Source of the DNA: JBGSTR01 sp963707135
GTDB lineage: Bacteria; Pseudomonadota; Gammaproteobacteria; Chromatiales; Chromatiaceae
Direction of reading: 5' to 3'
Assembly (NCBI GenBank): GCA_963707135.1
Contig: CAVPOY010000023.1
Location: 1 to 64,000, forward strand
Length of the DNA stretch: 64,000 nucleotides
Part shown: positions 34,698 to 43,579 of the stretch, one piece after another
Layout of the letters: every line of letters starts with the position of its first letter
How positions within the stretch are numbered: the first letter of the stretch is position 1
Program-made: the position numbers and the translations under genes
The notes under the pieces: generated by a model
Seen by the model: the letters and a program-made list of their open reading frames with translations, nothing else
Told to the model about the DNA's origin: nothing
Database searches by the model: none

Positions 34698-36144
34698 TCA
34701 GTCACTCACCGTCAGGACCCGGATCAGATCGGTCCCGCCCGCCGTGTGGGTGTGGCCTGCCGTGACGATCAGAATATCGCCCGCCCGCACCAGGTCCCGT
34801 TTCTTGGCCTCCTTGGTCGCGAATGCGATCTTGGCGTCGTCGGCAAGCCCCTGCTGATAGAGTATCGGCACGACCCCCCAGTTCATCGACAAGCCGTCGA
34901 GCGACCGTCAGGGATGCGGTAACCGCCAGGATCGGGCACTCGGGGCGGTGCTTCGAGATCAGCCTCGACGTGAAACCCGTCTCGGTCAGGCTGATGATGG
35001 CGGTAGCACCGAGCTGATCCGCCATGCGCACCGCCGATTGGCTCACCGCCTCGGTGATCACGTTCGAGGGGTGCGGCAGGATGCGCTGCAGATAGCCATA
35101 CTCCCGCAGCGAGGCCTCGGCTCGAACCGCGAGCTCCGCCATCGTCCGCACCGCCTGAACCGGGTAGGCGCCCGCGGCCGTCTCGCCGGAGAGCATGACC
35201 GCCGAGCTGCCGTCGAGGATCGCGTTGGCCACGTCGCTGGCCTCGGCGCGGGTCGGCTTGGGGTTGCGCTCCATCGACGCGAGCATCTGGGTCGCCGTGA
35301 CGGCCGGCTTCCCGTTGGTGACCGTGGTGCGGATGATCTTCTTCTGGGTGCTCGGAACGTCCGCCAAGGGCAACTCGACGCCGAGGTCGCCGCGGGCGAC
35401 CATCACCCCATCCGCGGCGAGCGCGATGGCCTCGAGGTTCTCCACGCCCGCGCGGTTCTCGATCTTGGCGATGATCGGGATCTCGACGCCGCGTTCGAGC
35501 AGGATCTCGCGCATCCGGTTCACGTCGTCGGCACTCTGGACGAACGACGCGGCGATGTACTCGACGTCGTTCTCGGCCGCGAACGACAGCTCGCGCACCA
35601 CGTCTTCTCGGTTCTCCGGGTCGACCGCCGTCAGCGACAGCCGCGTGTTGGGCAGGTTCACGCCCTTGCTCTCGCGCAAGGTGCCGCCCACGACCACCCG
35701 GCAGCGGATCTCGCGCTCCTCGATGGACTGGACCGTCAGCTCCATGGCCCCGTCGTCCAGCAGAATAGTCTCGCCCGGGTTCACCTCCCGGGCGAGCCGC
35801 AGATAGGAGACCGAGACGCCGCCGGCGTCGCCCGTGCGCTGGTCGGTGTAGAGCGAGAAGGGTTCGCCGGATACCAGCTCCACCGAGCCCGTCTTCAGGC
35901 GTCCGGTGCGAATCTCGATGCCCCGGGTGTCGATCATGATCGCCGTGGGAATGCCGACATTGCGGGCGGCCTCGCGGATGCTCTCCAGCCGCTGCTTGTG
36001 CTCGGCCAGGGTTCCGTGGGAGAGATTCAGCCGCGCCACGTTCATGCCCGCGCGCAGCATCGCCTCAAGGACAGGGAGCGAATCGCAGGCGGGACCGACG
36101 GTGGCCACGATCTTGGTCTTTCGGGTGCGGGCGCGCTCGGACAT
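34698..36144 (-). CDS. pyk: Pyruvate kinase with a 3' frameshift
   Basis: Codons from 36144 to about 34895 encode some 416 residues of normal pyruvate kinase: KIVATVGPA, NLSHGTLAEH, the active-site block IIAKIENRAGVEN, VARGDLGVELP and PTRAEASDVANAILDG. Then the frame slips by one extra G near 34893. The correct C-terminal domain continues in another frame as MNWGVVPILYQQG through AGHTHTAGGTDLIRVLTVSD, ending at 34698. Without correction the protein reads into about 60 residues of unrelated sequence. The lost part is the C domain that builds the tetramer and effector site, not the active site. The slip may be a real mutation or a sequencing error. It converts phosphoenolpyruvate and ADP to pyruvate and ATP, opposing the ppdK product in this window. 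Confidence 0.9.
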
Positions 36145-36307
36145 CAGGGGCTACTGCCAAATGGAAACGACTCGGACAAATGAGATCAGCAAACCCGGAG
36201 GGCCTCGCCTTCCGTGTCCCGCTGAGGTGCGCGCACCATAAGCGATACCGCGCCGCGGCGAAACGGCTTTCGGCCAGCTAACTCTCGCGCGCCCGGTCGG
36301 AGCCCGG

Positions 36308-37165
36308 TCAGACCCTGCTGCCCGGCACGGACTCCGCCGGGTTGCACTCCGCCGATCCGGTTCGCGGGGCCGGCATCCGGAAGTTCTCGGAAGCTCCGAA
36401 GACGTAGCCGCTCATCCCCAGGTTCCGGTACATGAACCCGTCGGTGAAGCGCCGGCCCGGCCGCTCGCGCCCGCCCGCCGCCCAGGCGAAGACCAGTGGC
36501 GCGTAATGGTCGATGCTCGGGTGGGCCTCTGCGAATCCCGGCGCGTGAGCCCATGGCGAGAGCAGCCGTTGGAATTCGCCGGCCTCGATCGTGTCTCTCA
36601 GCCAGGCCTCGAAGCCCGTGGCCCAGGGCTCGGGCTCGCCGCCGGGCCTGAGCGCGCGCAGGTTGTGAACGGACCCTCCCGAGCCGATGATCAGGACGCC
36701 GCGCCAAGCCAGCGGGGCCAGCGCGGCGCCGAGGCGGGCGCAAGGCTCCAGGCCGCCGGGGGGCAGCGAGACCTGTGCCACCGGGATGTCTCCCGCGGGG
36801 AAGGCGAGCTTCAGCGGGACCCAGGCGCCGTGGTCGAGCCCACGGTTTTCGTCGATCCGGTGCTCGATGGCGGCGCCGTCGAGCACACCCCGGATCTCGT
36901 CACAGAGCCCGGGATCGCCTCGTGCCGGGTAGCGCTCCGCGTACAGGCGCTCTGGAAACCCGCCGAAGTCGTGGATCGTCTCCAGCATGCCCGCTCCCGT
37001 CAGGCCGACTGGGTCGGCGAACCAGTGGGCCGAGGCAACGACAAGGGCGCGCGGACGCGCCAATTGCGCGGCCAGCCCGCGCAAAACACGGGCGGACGGC
37101 TGATCCGACAGGATCAGGTCGGGTGCGCCGTGGGAGATGAAAAGGGTCGGAAGCGCTGATTGCAT
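36308..37165 (-). CDS. DODA-type class III extradiol ring-opening dioxygenase
   Basis: A 285-residue protein of the 4,5-DOPA dioxygenase family (YgiD-like). The non-heme iron ligands and second-sphere histidines are visible: His12 in FISHGAPD, His in VVASAHWF, His in GLDHGAWVPL, and GSGGSVHNLRAL, with HPSIDHYAPL late. It opens catechol rings next to the hydroxyls; the physiological substrate is uncertain. The ATG at 37165 is preferred to an in-frame ATG at 37210, because homologues start near ALPTLFISHG. Monocistronic. Confidence 0.88.
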   Translation of the reverse strand: MQSALPTLFISHGAPDLILSDQPSARVLRGLAAQLARPRALVVASAHWFADPVGLTGAGMLETIHDFGGFPERLYAERYPARGDPGLCDEIRGVLDGAAIEHRIDENRGLDHGAWVPLKLAFPAGDIPVAQVSLPPGGLEPCARLGAALAPLAWRGVLIIGSGGSVHNLRALRPGGEPEPWATGFEAWLRDTIEAGEFQRLLSPWAHAPGFAEAHPSIDHYAPLVFAWAAGGRERPGRRFTDGFMYRNLGMSGYVFGASENFRMPAPRTGSAECNPAESVPGSRV

Positions 37166-37421
37166 CTGGGGTCGCGGTCGTTCGGGCTCGCCCATCAACC
37201 GGGGCGGCATTTCGATAGATGCGGGAGCGAGGGCCCGCCTGCAACCGCCGGGAAGTCCCGACGCGAGGCACCAGCGGCCGTTTCCGGCGCCCGTGGTCGG
37301 GGGTATCCGCGCCTAGCGCCAGCCCACGCCTAGGACGGCGCCGACGGCCGGCCCGGACAGCGGCGCGCTAACGCCTGACGCTCCGGGTGCCGCGGGGGCG
37401 CCAGAGCCCCCGGCAGCGCCC

Positions 37422-37733
37422 TCAGAGCCAGGTGATGCGGGCAAGCAGGCCCTCGACGTCCGTGACCGCGTCGCGCAGCGAGACTCCGGCATCGGGAGAC
37501 CCGACAATGATGCCCTTGCCCGCCACGGGCGCCACCCTGTCCACCTGGAAGCGCCCACTGACGGCGTAGCCGCGGAGAAAGCACTCCTCGTCGAAGAACA
37601 GGCGGTCCCCGTTTGGACCAATCTCGTCGGAGGCTATGGTCTCGAAACCGATCAGGACCGCGATGTCGTCGTGACTCGCCACCTCGACAAGCTCGACGGA
37701 CTGGGACGCGGGCGTGACTAACAGGGCTTTCAT
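37422..37733 (-). CDS. Small cytoplasmic protein of unknown function
   Basis: A 103-residue protein. It begins KALLVTPASQSVELVEV and continues with a short IGFETIASDEIG, a DRLFFDEECFLRGYAV segment and GKGIIVGSPDAG. The order (nucleotide-free beta strands, an acidic DDEG-like turn, then a GNxxVxG-like loop) loosely resembles DUF3846 proteins, but I cannot confirm it. The ATG at 37733 has GAGGT upstream. It is isolated, between two longer gaps. Confidence 0.5.
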   Translation of the reverse strand: MKALLVTPASQSVELVEVASHDDIAVLIGFETIASDEIGPNGDRLFFDEECFLRGYAVSGRFQVDRVAPVAGKGIIVGSPDAGVSLRDAVTDVEGLLARITWL

Positions 37734-38008
37734 CGGGGCTACCTCGGCGACTGGGCGCATGGTCGGTTCGGGACTTTGATGGCGTCAACGTTAACAGACA
37801 GTGGCCGGCCAGACCTAGCGTATCCCCCACTGAAAACGCGCCCCGTCAACCACCGTCGCCAAGAGCCACGGCTGGCGCGTGAAACCTAGCGCACTAGCTC
37901 GGCTGCAACGCGGCTGGCGAAGCATTGCACGCGGACTCGGGACGGGCCGATGTCATCCCTCCCGCCCAACGACGGAGATCCGGGCGCGCGCACGGCCCGA
38001 CTTTCACG

Positions 38009-39160
38009 TTACCCTTGACGCGCGCGGGCCAACAACAGGACCGCGGCGCGGGCGATTCGGCGCGCATAGAGCACCGGCAGCAGGGCATTGTTGGACTCTC
38101 CGTACTTGGCCAGCATGTAGGCGGGGTTTGGGAACAGGTGTTCACGGAGCAGGCGCAGGCGAGCACCCCATCGCGGCAGCGCCCGGAAATTCTCCAGGTC
38201 GCGTCGCCAGCGGCTGGCCACCCGTTCGATCCGGAAGTCCTCATATCGAGCCGCCGCCTCGAGCGCGCGGAGCGCCGGCGCCGGTACCCCCGTGCCAAGC
38301 AACGCGACGCATTTGAGCAGGCCATCAAGCACGACGGTGCACTGCCCCTTGGCGGCCGACAGATCGGCCAGTCTCCGCCAGCCGGCCTGGTCCAGTCCCT
38401 CGGCGAGCAGATGGATGTCGTAGAGCCACAGGAGCCGATCCGCGCTCCCGTCCGGCAGGTGTCCGACCCGATGCATACAAGCGAGGAGCAGCGCATGGAC
38501 CGCGCCCAGGCCGCGCGCCGCGTCCCCGAGCCCTGGGAGGGGAATCGCCGCGGTTTCGAGCTCCGGGAAATCCAGGGCCCGCGCGAAGCGCTCTGCGTTG
38601 TTGACACGCCAGTGGACGTCGAGGCAGTGCGTTATTCCCAGGGGGTCTGTCCGGTGAGCGATGAACTGGTGGCTCACCAGGGTCCCCTCGTTCGTGTTGG
38701 CCCACTGATAATCAAGCGCCCGCAGGCACTCTCGGGCCCGGGAGGCCTGGTCGCGGTCGCGGAGCAGCAGATCGCTGTCGCAGCGCGGCCGCAGGTGGGG
38801 CTCGGGGTACAGCGAGTAAGCCAGCGCCGTGCCCTTCATCAGCAGGACATCCAGACCCGCGTTGGCAAACGCCCGCAGGACGCGTTCCAGCTCGGCGGCG
38901 CGCAACAGCTCCGCGGCCGCCTCCTGGCGCGCGTACCGCTCCAACCGGGTGCGAAGCGCCGGTGTGCAGCGCTCCCAGGCGTCCGTCCCCGAGAGCGCTT
39001 GGTGGATAAGGGCGGTCAGGCCATTGGTCTCGATGACCCCCCAGAGACCGTCCCCGCCACCAGGCCAATGCTCCGGCCCGGCGAACGGCGTCGCAACCAG
39101 CGCCGACGCAAGCCAGCGTCGCGCATCTTCGGTGTAGGCTGGCTCTCGGAATACCTGCAT
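38009..39160 (-). CDS. Nucleotidyltransferase-family protein (NTP_transf_5 type)
   Basis: A 383-residue protein. The nucleotidyltransferase core motif is in DVLLMKGTALAYSLYP followed by RPRCDSDLLLRDRD, where the paired acidic residues should bind metal. DVHWRVNN and an HDxHLLAEGL-like helix (LYDIHLLAEG) follow. The family (PF14907) is common in exopolysaccharide and lasso-peptide-like clusters and has no settled function. The ATG at 39160 is used, since longer readings overlap the divergent glycosyltransferase start at 39216. Divergent pairing suggests a shared polysaccharide-related role. Confidence 0.78.
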   Translation of the reverse strand: MQVFREPAYTEDARRWLASALVATPFAGPEHWPGGGDGLWGVIETNGLTALIHQALSGTDAWERCTPALRTRLERYARQEAAAELLRAAELERVLRAFANAGLDVLLMKGTALAYSLYPEPHLRPRCDSDLLLRDRDQASRARECLRALDYQWANTNEGTLVSHQFIAHRTDPLGITHCLDVHWRVNNAERFARALDFPELETAAIPLPGLGDAARGLGAVHALLLACMHRVGHLPDGSADRLLWLYDIHLLAEGLDQAGWRRLADLSAAKGQCTVVLDGLLKCVALLGTGVPAPALRALEAAARYEDFRIERVASRWRRDLENFRALPRWGARLRLLREHLFPNPAYMLAKYGESNNALLPVLYARRIARAAVLLLARARQG

Positions 39161-39215
39161 CGGTGGTTCCACCTGTCGGGGCACTGAGCGAGCCCGTCCG
39201 CCCGGCATTCTGGCG

Positions 39216-40448
39216 ATGCGCATCATCTTTTTGAACCGCTTTTTCTTTCCCGATCATTCGGCGACCAGCCAGATGCTCTCCGATCTGGCCTTCCACCTGG
39301 CCGGGACCGGCGCCGAGGTCAAGGTCATCACCAGCCGTCAGATCTATGACGACCCGGACGCCCGGCTGGAGCCCGAGGCCAATGTCCGGGGTGTCCGAAT
39401 CCATCGCGTCGGCTCCTCCAGGTTCGGCCGTCATGTTATCCCGGGACGGGCGGTCGACTACCTGTCGTTCGCCTGGAGCGCTCGGCGAAGGCTGGACCGA
39501 ATCCTACGCCCCGGCGACTGGGTGGTGTGCATGACGGACCCTCCGCTGCTTTCCGTGGCCGTGGCGCCGGTCTGCCGCAGGCGGGGGGCGCGGCTGGCGA
39601 ACTGGCTGCAGGACCTGTTTCCAGAGGTAGCGACGGCCGTGTCGTCCGAGCCGCTGCGGCCGCTGCTCGACCCGCTGCGCCGGCTGCGCAACGCCTCGCT
39701 GGATGGCGCCGCGGTCAACGTGGCGATCGGGTCCGGCATGGCCCGGCGCCTGTTGGACGAGGGCGTGCCACCGGGCTCGCTGCGCACTGTTCCGAACTGG
39801 GCCGAGATCGAGCAAACAGGTCCCGCCCGGACGGGGATGCGCGAGGAATGGGGACTCGCGGAGCGCTTCGTGATCGGCTATTCGGGCAATCTCGGCCGGG
39901 CACACGACTACCGCACCACCCTCGAAGCCGCCCACCGTCTGAGTCCGGTGCCCGACGTCCGGTTCCTGTTGATCGGCGGAGGAGCGCTGATGGCGGAGCT
40001 TCGGCGGGAGGGCCAGTCGCGCGGACTTGAGAACCTGGTCTTCAAGCCGTATCAGCCCCGCGAGCGGCTCGCGGAGAGCCTGGCCGTCGCGGACATCCAC
40101 CTGGCGATCCTGCGGCCCGAGCTCGAGGGACTCATCGTTCCGAGCAAGTTTTACGGCATCGCCGCGACGGGCAGGCCGACGCTGTTCGTCGGCGATCCGG
40201 ACGGCGAGATCCCGCGTCTGATCGCCGAGGCGGATGCCGGTGTCACGGTCCGGGTCGGGGACGCGGAGGCGATGGTCCGGCAGATCCTCAGGCTCCGGAT
40301 GGAGCCCGAGACCCGCGATCGGATGGGCCGCAATGCCCGCGCGCTGTTCGAGGCTCGCTTCACCGCCGCGCACGCCTTCGCCGCCTGGGAGTCGGTCCTG
40401 CGCGGGGCGCGGGACCCGATATCGGGTGCCGCGAGCGTCCAAGGTTGA
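39216..40448 (+). CDS. Glycosyltransferase family 4 (WcaI/WbuB-like)
   Basis: A 410-residue GT-B fold enzyme. N-terminal Rossmann half opens MRIIFLNRFFFPDHSATSQM; donor-site half has VIGYSGNLGRAHDY, VFKPYQPRERL and the catalytic EX7E-like region GLIVPSKFYGIAATGRP. It most likely adds a sugar from a nucleotide donor to a lipid-linked precursor of an exopolysaccharide. The next gene starts within its last codons (4-bp overlap), so they form an operon. Confidence 0.9.
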   Translation: MRIIFLNRFFFPDHSATSQMLSDLAFHLAGTGAEVKVITSRQIYDDPDARLEPEANVRGVRIHRVGSSRFGRHVIPGRAVDYLSFAWSARRRLDRILRPGDWVVCMTDPPLLSVAVAPVCRRRGARLANWLQDLFPEVATAVSSEPLRPLLDPLRRLRNASLDGAAVNVAIGSGMARRLLDEGVPPGSLRTVPNWAEIEQTGPARTGMREEWGLAERFVIGYSGNLGRAHDYRTTLEAAHRLSPVPDVRFLLIGGGALMAELRREGQSRGLENLVFKPYQPRERLAESLAVADIHLAILRPELEGLIVPSKFYGIAATGRPTLFVGDPDGEIPRLIAEADAGVTVRVGDAEAMVRQILRLRMEPETRDRMGRNARALFEARFTAAHAFAAWESVLRGARDPISGAASVQG

Positions 40449-41221
40449 ACGCCATGCAGCCGTTCATCGACAAGGCCTTGTTCGCCGTCCTGTCACCGCT
40501 CGGCATCGGCCTGCTGCTGGTCCTGATCGCGGCCCTTTGCGCGCTGCGGGGCAACGCGAGGCGCTCGGCGGCTCTTGCGGCGGCGGCACTCGCCGTCCTG
40601 TGGGTCGCGTCCACCCCCTTCGCCGCGCGGCTGATGGCGGATATGCTCGAGCGCCCGTTCCCGCCGGTCGCGCCCGGGGATCTGCCGGCCGGCGATGCCA
40701 TCGTCCTGCTCGGGGGAGCGGTCACCCCGCTCGACGCGTCCGGCGGGTTGGTCAACGTCGGGGCGGCCTTCGACCGCGTGCTGTTCGCCCGGGCGCTCTA
40801 CGCGGCGGGGCGCGCTCCCGTTATCGTCGTCACGGGCGGCAGCCTCACGGGCGGTCCCCCCGAGGCGCAGGCGATCGCCAAGCTGCTGCAGGAGCTTGGC
40901 ATCCACACGGAGGCGCTGATCCTGGAGACCGGGAGTCGCACCACGCGGGAGAACGCGCTGGGCGCCGCGGAGATCCTGTCGCAGCGGGGGGCGCGGCGCG
41001 TCCTGCTGGTGACCTCGGCCATGCACATGGCCCGCGCGCTGGGCGCCTTTCGGTACGCCGGCATCGAGGCTATCCCCGCGCCGACCGATCATCAGGTTGC
41101 CCTCGAGGGACGCGGTCTGCTCGACTGGTTGCCGAGCCCGGACGCGCTGGTCACCTTCACGGCCGCGCTGAAGGAACAGGTCGGGCTCCTGGTGTACCGA
41201 CTCCGCGGCTGGGCGGTCTGA
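40445..41221 (+). CDS. YdcF/ElyC-like DUF218 membrane protein
   Basis: A 258-residue protein with two N-terminal transmembrane helices (about 9-32 and 40-58) and a periplasmic DUF218 domain: AIVLLGGAVTP, VVTGGSLTGG, the acidic ILETGSRTTRENA and VLLVTSAMHMARAL motifs. ElyC-type members act in envelope polysaccharide or peptidoglycan precursor handling. Overlap with the glycosyltransferase gene supports a role in the same envelope pathway. Confidence 0.85.
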   Translation: MNAMQPFIDKALFAVLSPLGIGLLLVLIAALCALRGNARRSAALAAAALAVLWVASTPFAARLMADMLERPFPPVAPGDLPAGDAIVLLGGAVTPLDASGGLVNVGAAFDRVLFARALYAAGRAPVIVVTGGSLTGGPPEAQAIAKLLQELGIHTEALILETGSRTTRENALGAAEILSQRGARRVLLVTSAMHMARALGAFRYAGIEAIPAPTDHQVALEGRGLLDWLPSPDALVTFTAALKEQVGLLVYRLRGWAV

Positions 41222-41438
41222 CCCGCCGTCTGCGGACCGAAGTCGGCCGTAACGGGGCCTGTGTTCGGCATTTTTTGGGGGTCCGGGCTCACGGCGATGG
41301 GTTATCGCTATCGATTCGATCCGAAACTCCCATTGGGACCTGTCCCGCTTTGGAGCAAAATGGCGGGTGAAGGCCGTCCGGCGCCCCGCGCACCGCCGGG
41401 CGGCCGATTGATGTACCCGAACAGAGGAGACTGCACCG

Positions 41439-42779
41439 ATGTCCGCACCGACCATTCGTGAGGGAAGTCTCGAGGCCCCGACCCGCCACGCCATCGACTG
41501 GCAGAGTCCGGATTTCTACAACGAGGAGGCGCTCTTCAAGGAGCTGGAGCGGGTCTTCGACATCTGTCACGGCTGTCGCCGCTGCGTGAGCCTGTGTCAG
41601 TCCTTCCCGTCGCTGTTCGATCTGGTGGACGAATCCTCGACCATGGAGGTGGACGGCGTGGCGAAGGACGACTACTGGAAGGTCGTCGACCACTGCTATC
41701 TCTGCGACCTCTGCTACATGACCAAGTGTCCCTACGTCCCGCCCCACGCGTGGAACCTGGATTTCCCGCACCTGATGCTGCGCGCCAAGGCGTTCAAGTT
41801 CAAACATGGGAAAACAAAGTTCCGCGACCGCGTCCTGACCAGCACGGACCGGGTGGGCTCACTGGCCGGAATTCCGGTGGTCAGCGGGATCGTCAACGCG
41901 GCCAATAAGAATGCGCTCGGCCGCAAGGCACTCGAGGCGGTGCTGGAGGTCCACAAGGATGCCCGTGTACCCGAGTATCAGAGCCACACGCTGAGAAAGC
42001 AGGAAAAGGGACGGATCGGGCGGACCGCGAACGGCGAGGCCGCTGGCCCGACCACCGGCAAGGTTGCTCTGTTTGCCACCTGTTACGGGAACTACAACGA
42101 GCCTCGGGTCAACGAAGACCTGATCGCGGTCTTCGAGCAGAACGGGATTCCCGTGACCCTGGCCCAGAAAGAGCAGTGCTGCGGCATGCCGAAGCTGGAG
42201 CTAGGAGACCTGGACGCGGTCAAGGCAGCCAAGGACGCGAACATCCCGGTCCTCAAGCGGCTGGTCGACGACGGTTGGGATATCGTGGCGATGATTCCGT
42301 CGTGCGTGCTGATGTTCAAGCAGGAGCTGCCGCTGATGTTCCCGGACGACCCGGACGTGCAGGCGGTGCGGGAGCACGTGTTCGACCCCTTCGAATACCT
42401 GATGATCAGGAACAAGCACGGAAAGATGAACCTGGACTTCAAGAAGCCGCTGGGCAGCGTCGTCTACCAGGCCTCCTGCCACCAGCGCGTTCAGAACATC
42501 GGGCAGAAGACCCGCGAGGTGCTGGCGCTGGTGCCCGACACCACCGTGGACATCATCGAGCGCTGCTCGGGTCACGACGGGACCTATGCGGTGAAAAAGG
42601 AATCCTACGAGTTCGCCATGAAGATCGTACGGCCCGTCGCGACCCGGGTGGAGAAGGCGGGCCCCGATCACTTCGGCAGCGACTGCCCGATGGCCGGTGC
42701 CCATATCGCCCACGCCCTCGGCCGCGACGGCGAGCAGCAGCACCCGCTGAGCCTGCTGCGCCTGGCCTACGGCATCTGA
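41439..42779 (+). CDS. Two-cluster Fe-S protein with CCG domains (heterodisulfide reductase/GlpC-like)
   Basis: A 446-residue Fe-S oxidoreductase subunit. Two [4Fe-4S] motifs are at Cys43, 46, 49, 53 and Cys86, 89, 92, 97. Two cysteine-rich domains follow: the first ends in QCCGMPKLELGD, the second in the altered RCSGHDGTY. A strong AGAGGAGA precedes the ATG. This protein is regularly encoded with a DUF3501 protein, as here, and often with a rubrerythrin, which is not seen here. Electron transfer to an unidentified acceptor is inferred. Confidence 0.88.
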   Translation: MSAPTIREGSLEAPTRHAIDWQSPDFYNEEALFKELERVFDICHGCRRCVSLCQSFPSLFDLVDESSTMEVDGVAKDDYWKVVDHCYLCDLCYMTKCPYVPPHAWNLDFPHLMLRAKAFKFKHGKTKFRDRVLTSTDRVGSLAGIPVVSGIVNAANKNALGRKALEAVLEVHKDARVPEYQSHTLRKQEKGRIGRTANGEAAGPTTGKVALFATCYGNYNEPRVNEDLIAVFEQNGIPVTLAQKEQCCGMPKLELGDLDAVKAAKDANIPVLKRLVDDGWDIVAMIPSCVLMFKQELPLMFPDDPDVQAVREHVFDPFEYLMIRNKHGKMNLDFKKPLGSVVYQASCHQRVQNIGQKTREVLALVPDTTVDIIERCSGHDGTYAVKKESYEFAMKIVRPVATRVEKAGPDHFGSDCPMAGAHIAHALGRDGEQQHPLSLLRLAYGI

Positions 42780-42827
42780 AACCCCGCGGCGGTCCGCGAG
42801 GCCGCCGTCCGTCAATCGGAGACGACC

Positions 42828-43406
42828 ATGCAACTGACGCGAGAGGATCTCTACAGCCTGGAGGACTATGCCCGCATCCGCGGTGACTTCCGGACGCGGG
42901 TGATGGCCCACAAGAAGGTACGGCAGGTGGCCATCGGCCCGCACGCGACCCTCTACTTCGAGGACCGTCTGACCATGCAGTACCAGATACAGGAAATGCT
43001 ACGGGTCGAGCGGATCTTCGAATCCGAGGGCATCCAGGAGGAGCTCGATGCCTACAACCCGCTGATCCCGGATGGCAGCAACTGGAAGGCGACCTTCATG
43101 ATCGAGTACGAGGATGTCGACGAGCGCCGGGAGGCCCTGGCCCGGCTGCGCGGCATCGAGGACCGGGTCTGGGTCCAGGTCGCCGGGGGCGAGCGCATCC
43201 GGGCGGTCGCCGACGAGGACCTGGAACGCGAGGACGCGACCAAGACGTCGTCCGTGCACTTCCTGCGCTTCGAGCTGACCACCGCGATGGCCGAGGCCCT
43301 CAAGGCGGGCGCCGAGCTGTCGATCGGGATCGACCACCCGGAGTACCGCTACCAGGCGGAAATCCTGCCCGGCGTCCGGGATGCGCTGGTCGCGGATCTC
43401 GATTGA
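42828..43406 (+). CDS. DUF3501 family protein
   Basis: A 192-residue cytoplasmic protein with the DUF3501 opening LTREDLYSLEDYARIR, the core VAIGPHATLYFEDRLTMQYQ and the terminal SIGIDHPEYRYQAEI. The family has no assigned activity but is almost always next to the Fe-S protein encoded 48 bp upstream, so they likely form one complex or pathway. Ends before a bidirectional terminator-like hairpin. Confidence 0.85.
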   Translation: MQLTREDLYSLEDYARIRGDFRTRVMAHKKVRQVAIGPHATLYFEDRLTMQYQIQEMLRVERIFESEGIQEELDAYNPLIPDGSNWKATFMIEYEDVDERREALARLRGIEDRVWVQVAGGERIRAVADEDLEREDATKTSSVHFLRFELTTAMAEALKAGAELSIGIDHPEYRYQAEILPGVRDALVADLD

Positions 43407-43457
43407 TCGGAAAGCAGGTCCAGGCCGCGCGACGGCTCAGCCCTTCCGCCGGCAAAG

Positions 43458-43553
43458 GCCGATCGAACTCCGGATCCCGAAATTCGATCGGCGCGCTTCA
43501 TAAATGTGGTCGCTGAAATGCCCGGGAAGCCCGCAAAACCGGCGCTTCCCGGG
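43458..43553. terminator. Hairpin pair between convergent genes; possible short relative of the five-hairpin element
   Basis: A 10-bp stem (43458-43467/43483-43492) is followed by a second 10-bp stem (43521-43530/43544-43553) with three further inner pairs. The second lies between the stops of the DUF3501 and ppdK genes and can end transcription both ways. The ATTCGATC of the first stem and the GGGAAGC...GGCGCTTCCC of the last resemble the first and fifth hairpins of the five-hairpin elements, but the middle hairpins are missing. Confidence 0.5.
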
Positions 43554-43579
43554 TCTCGCCAAGACTCGAACGCGTTACC

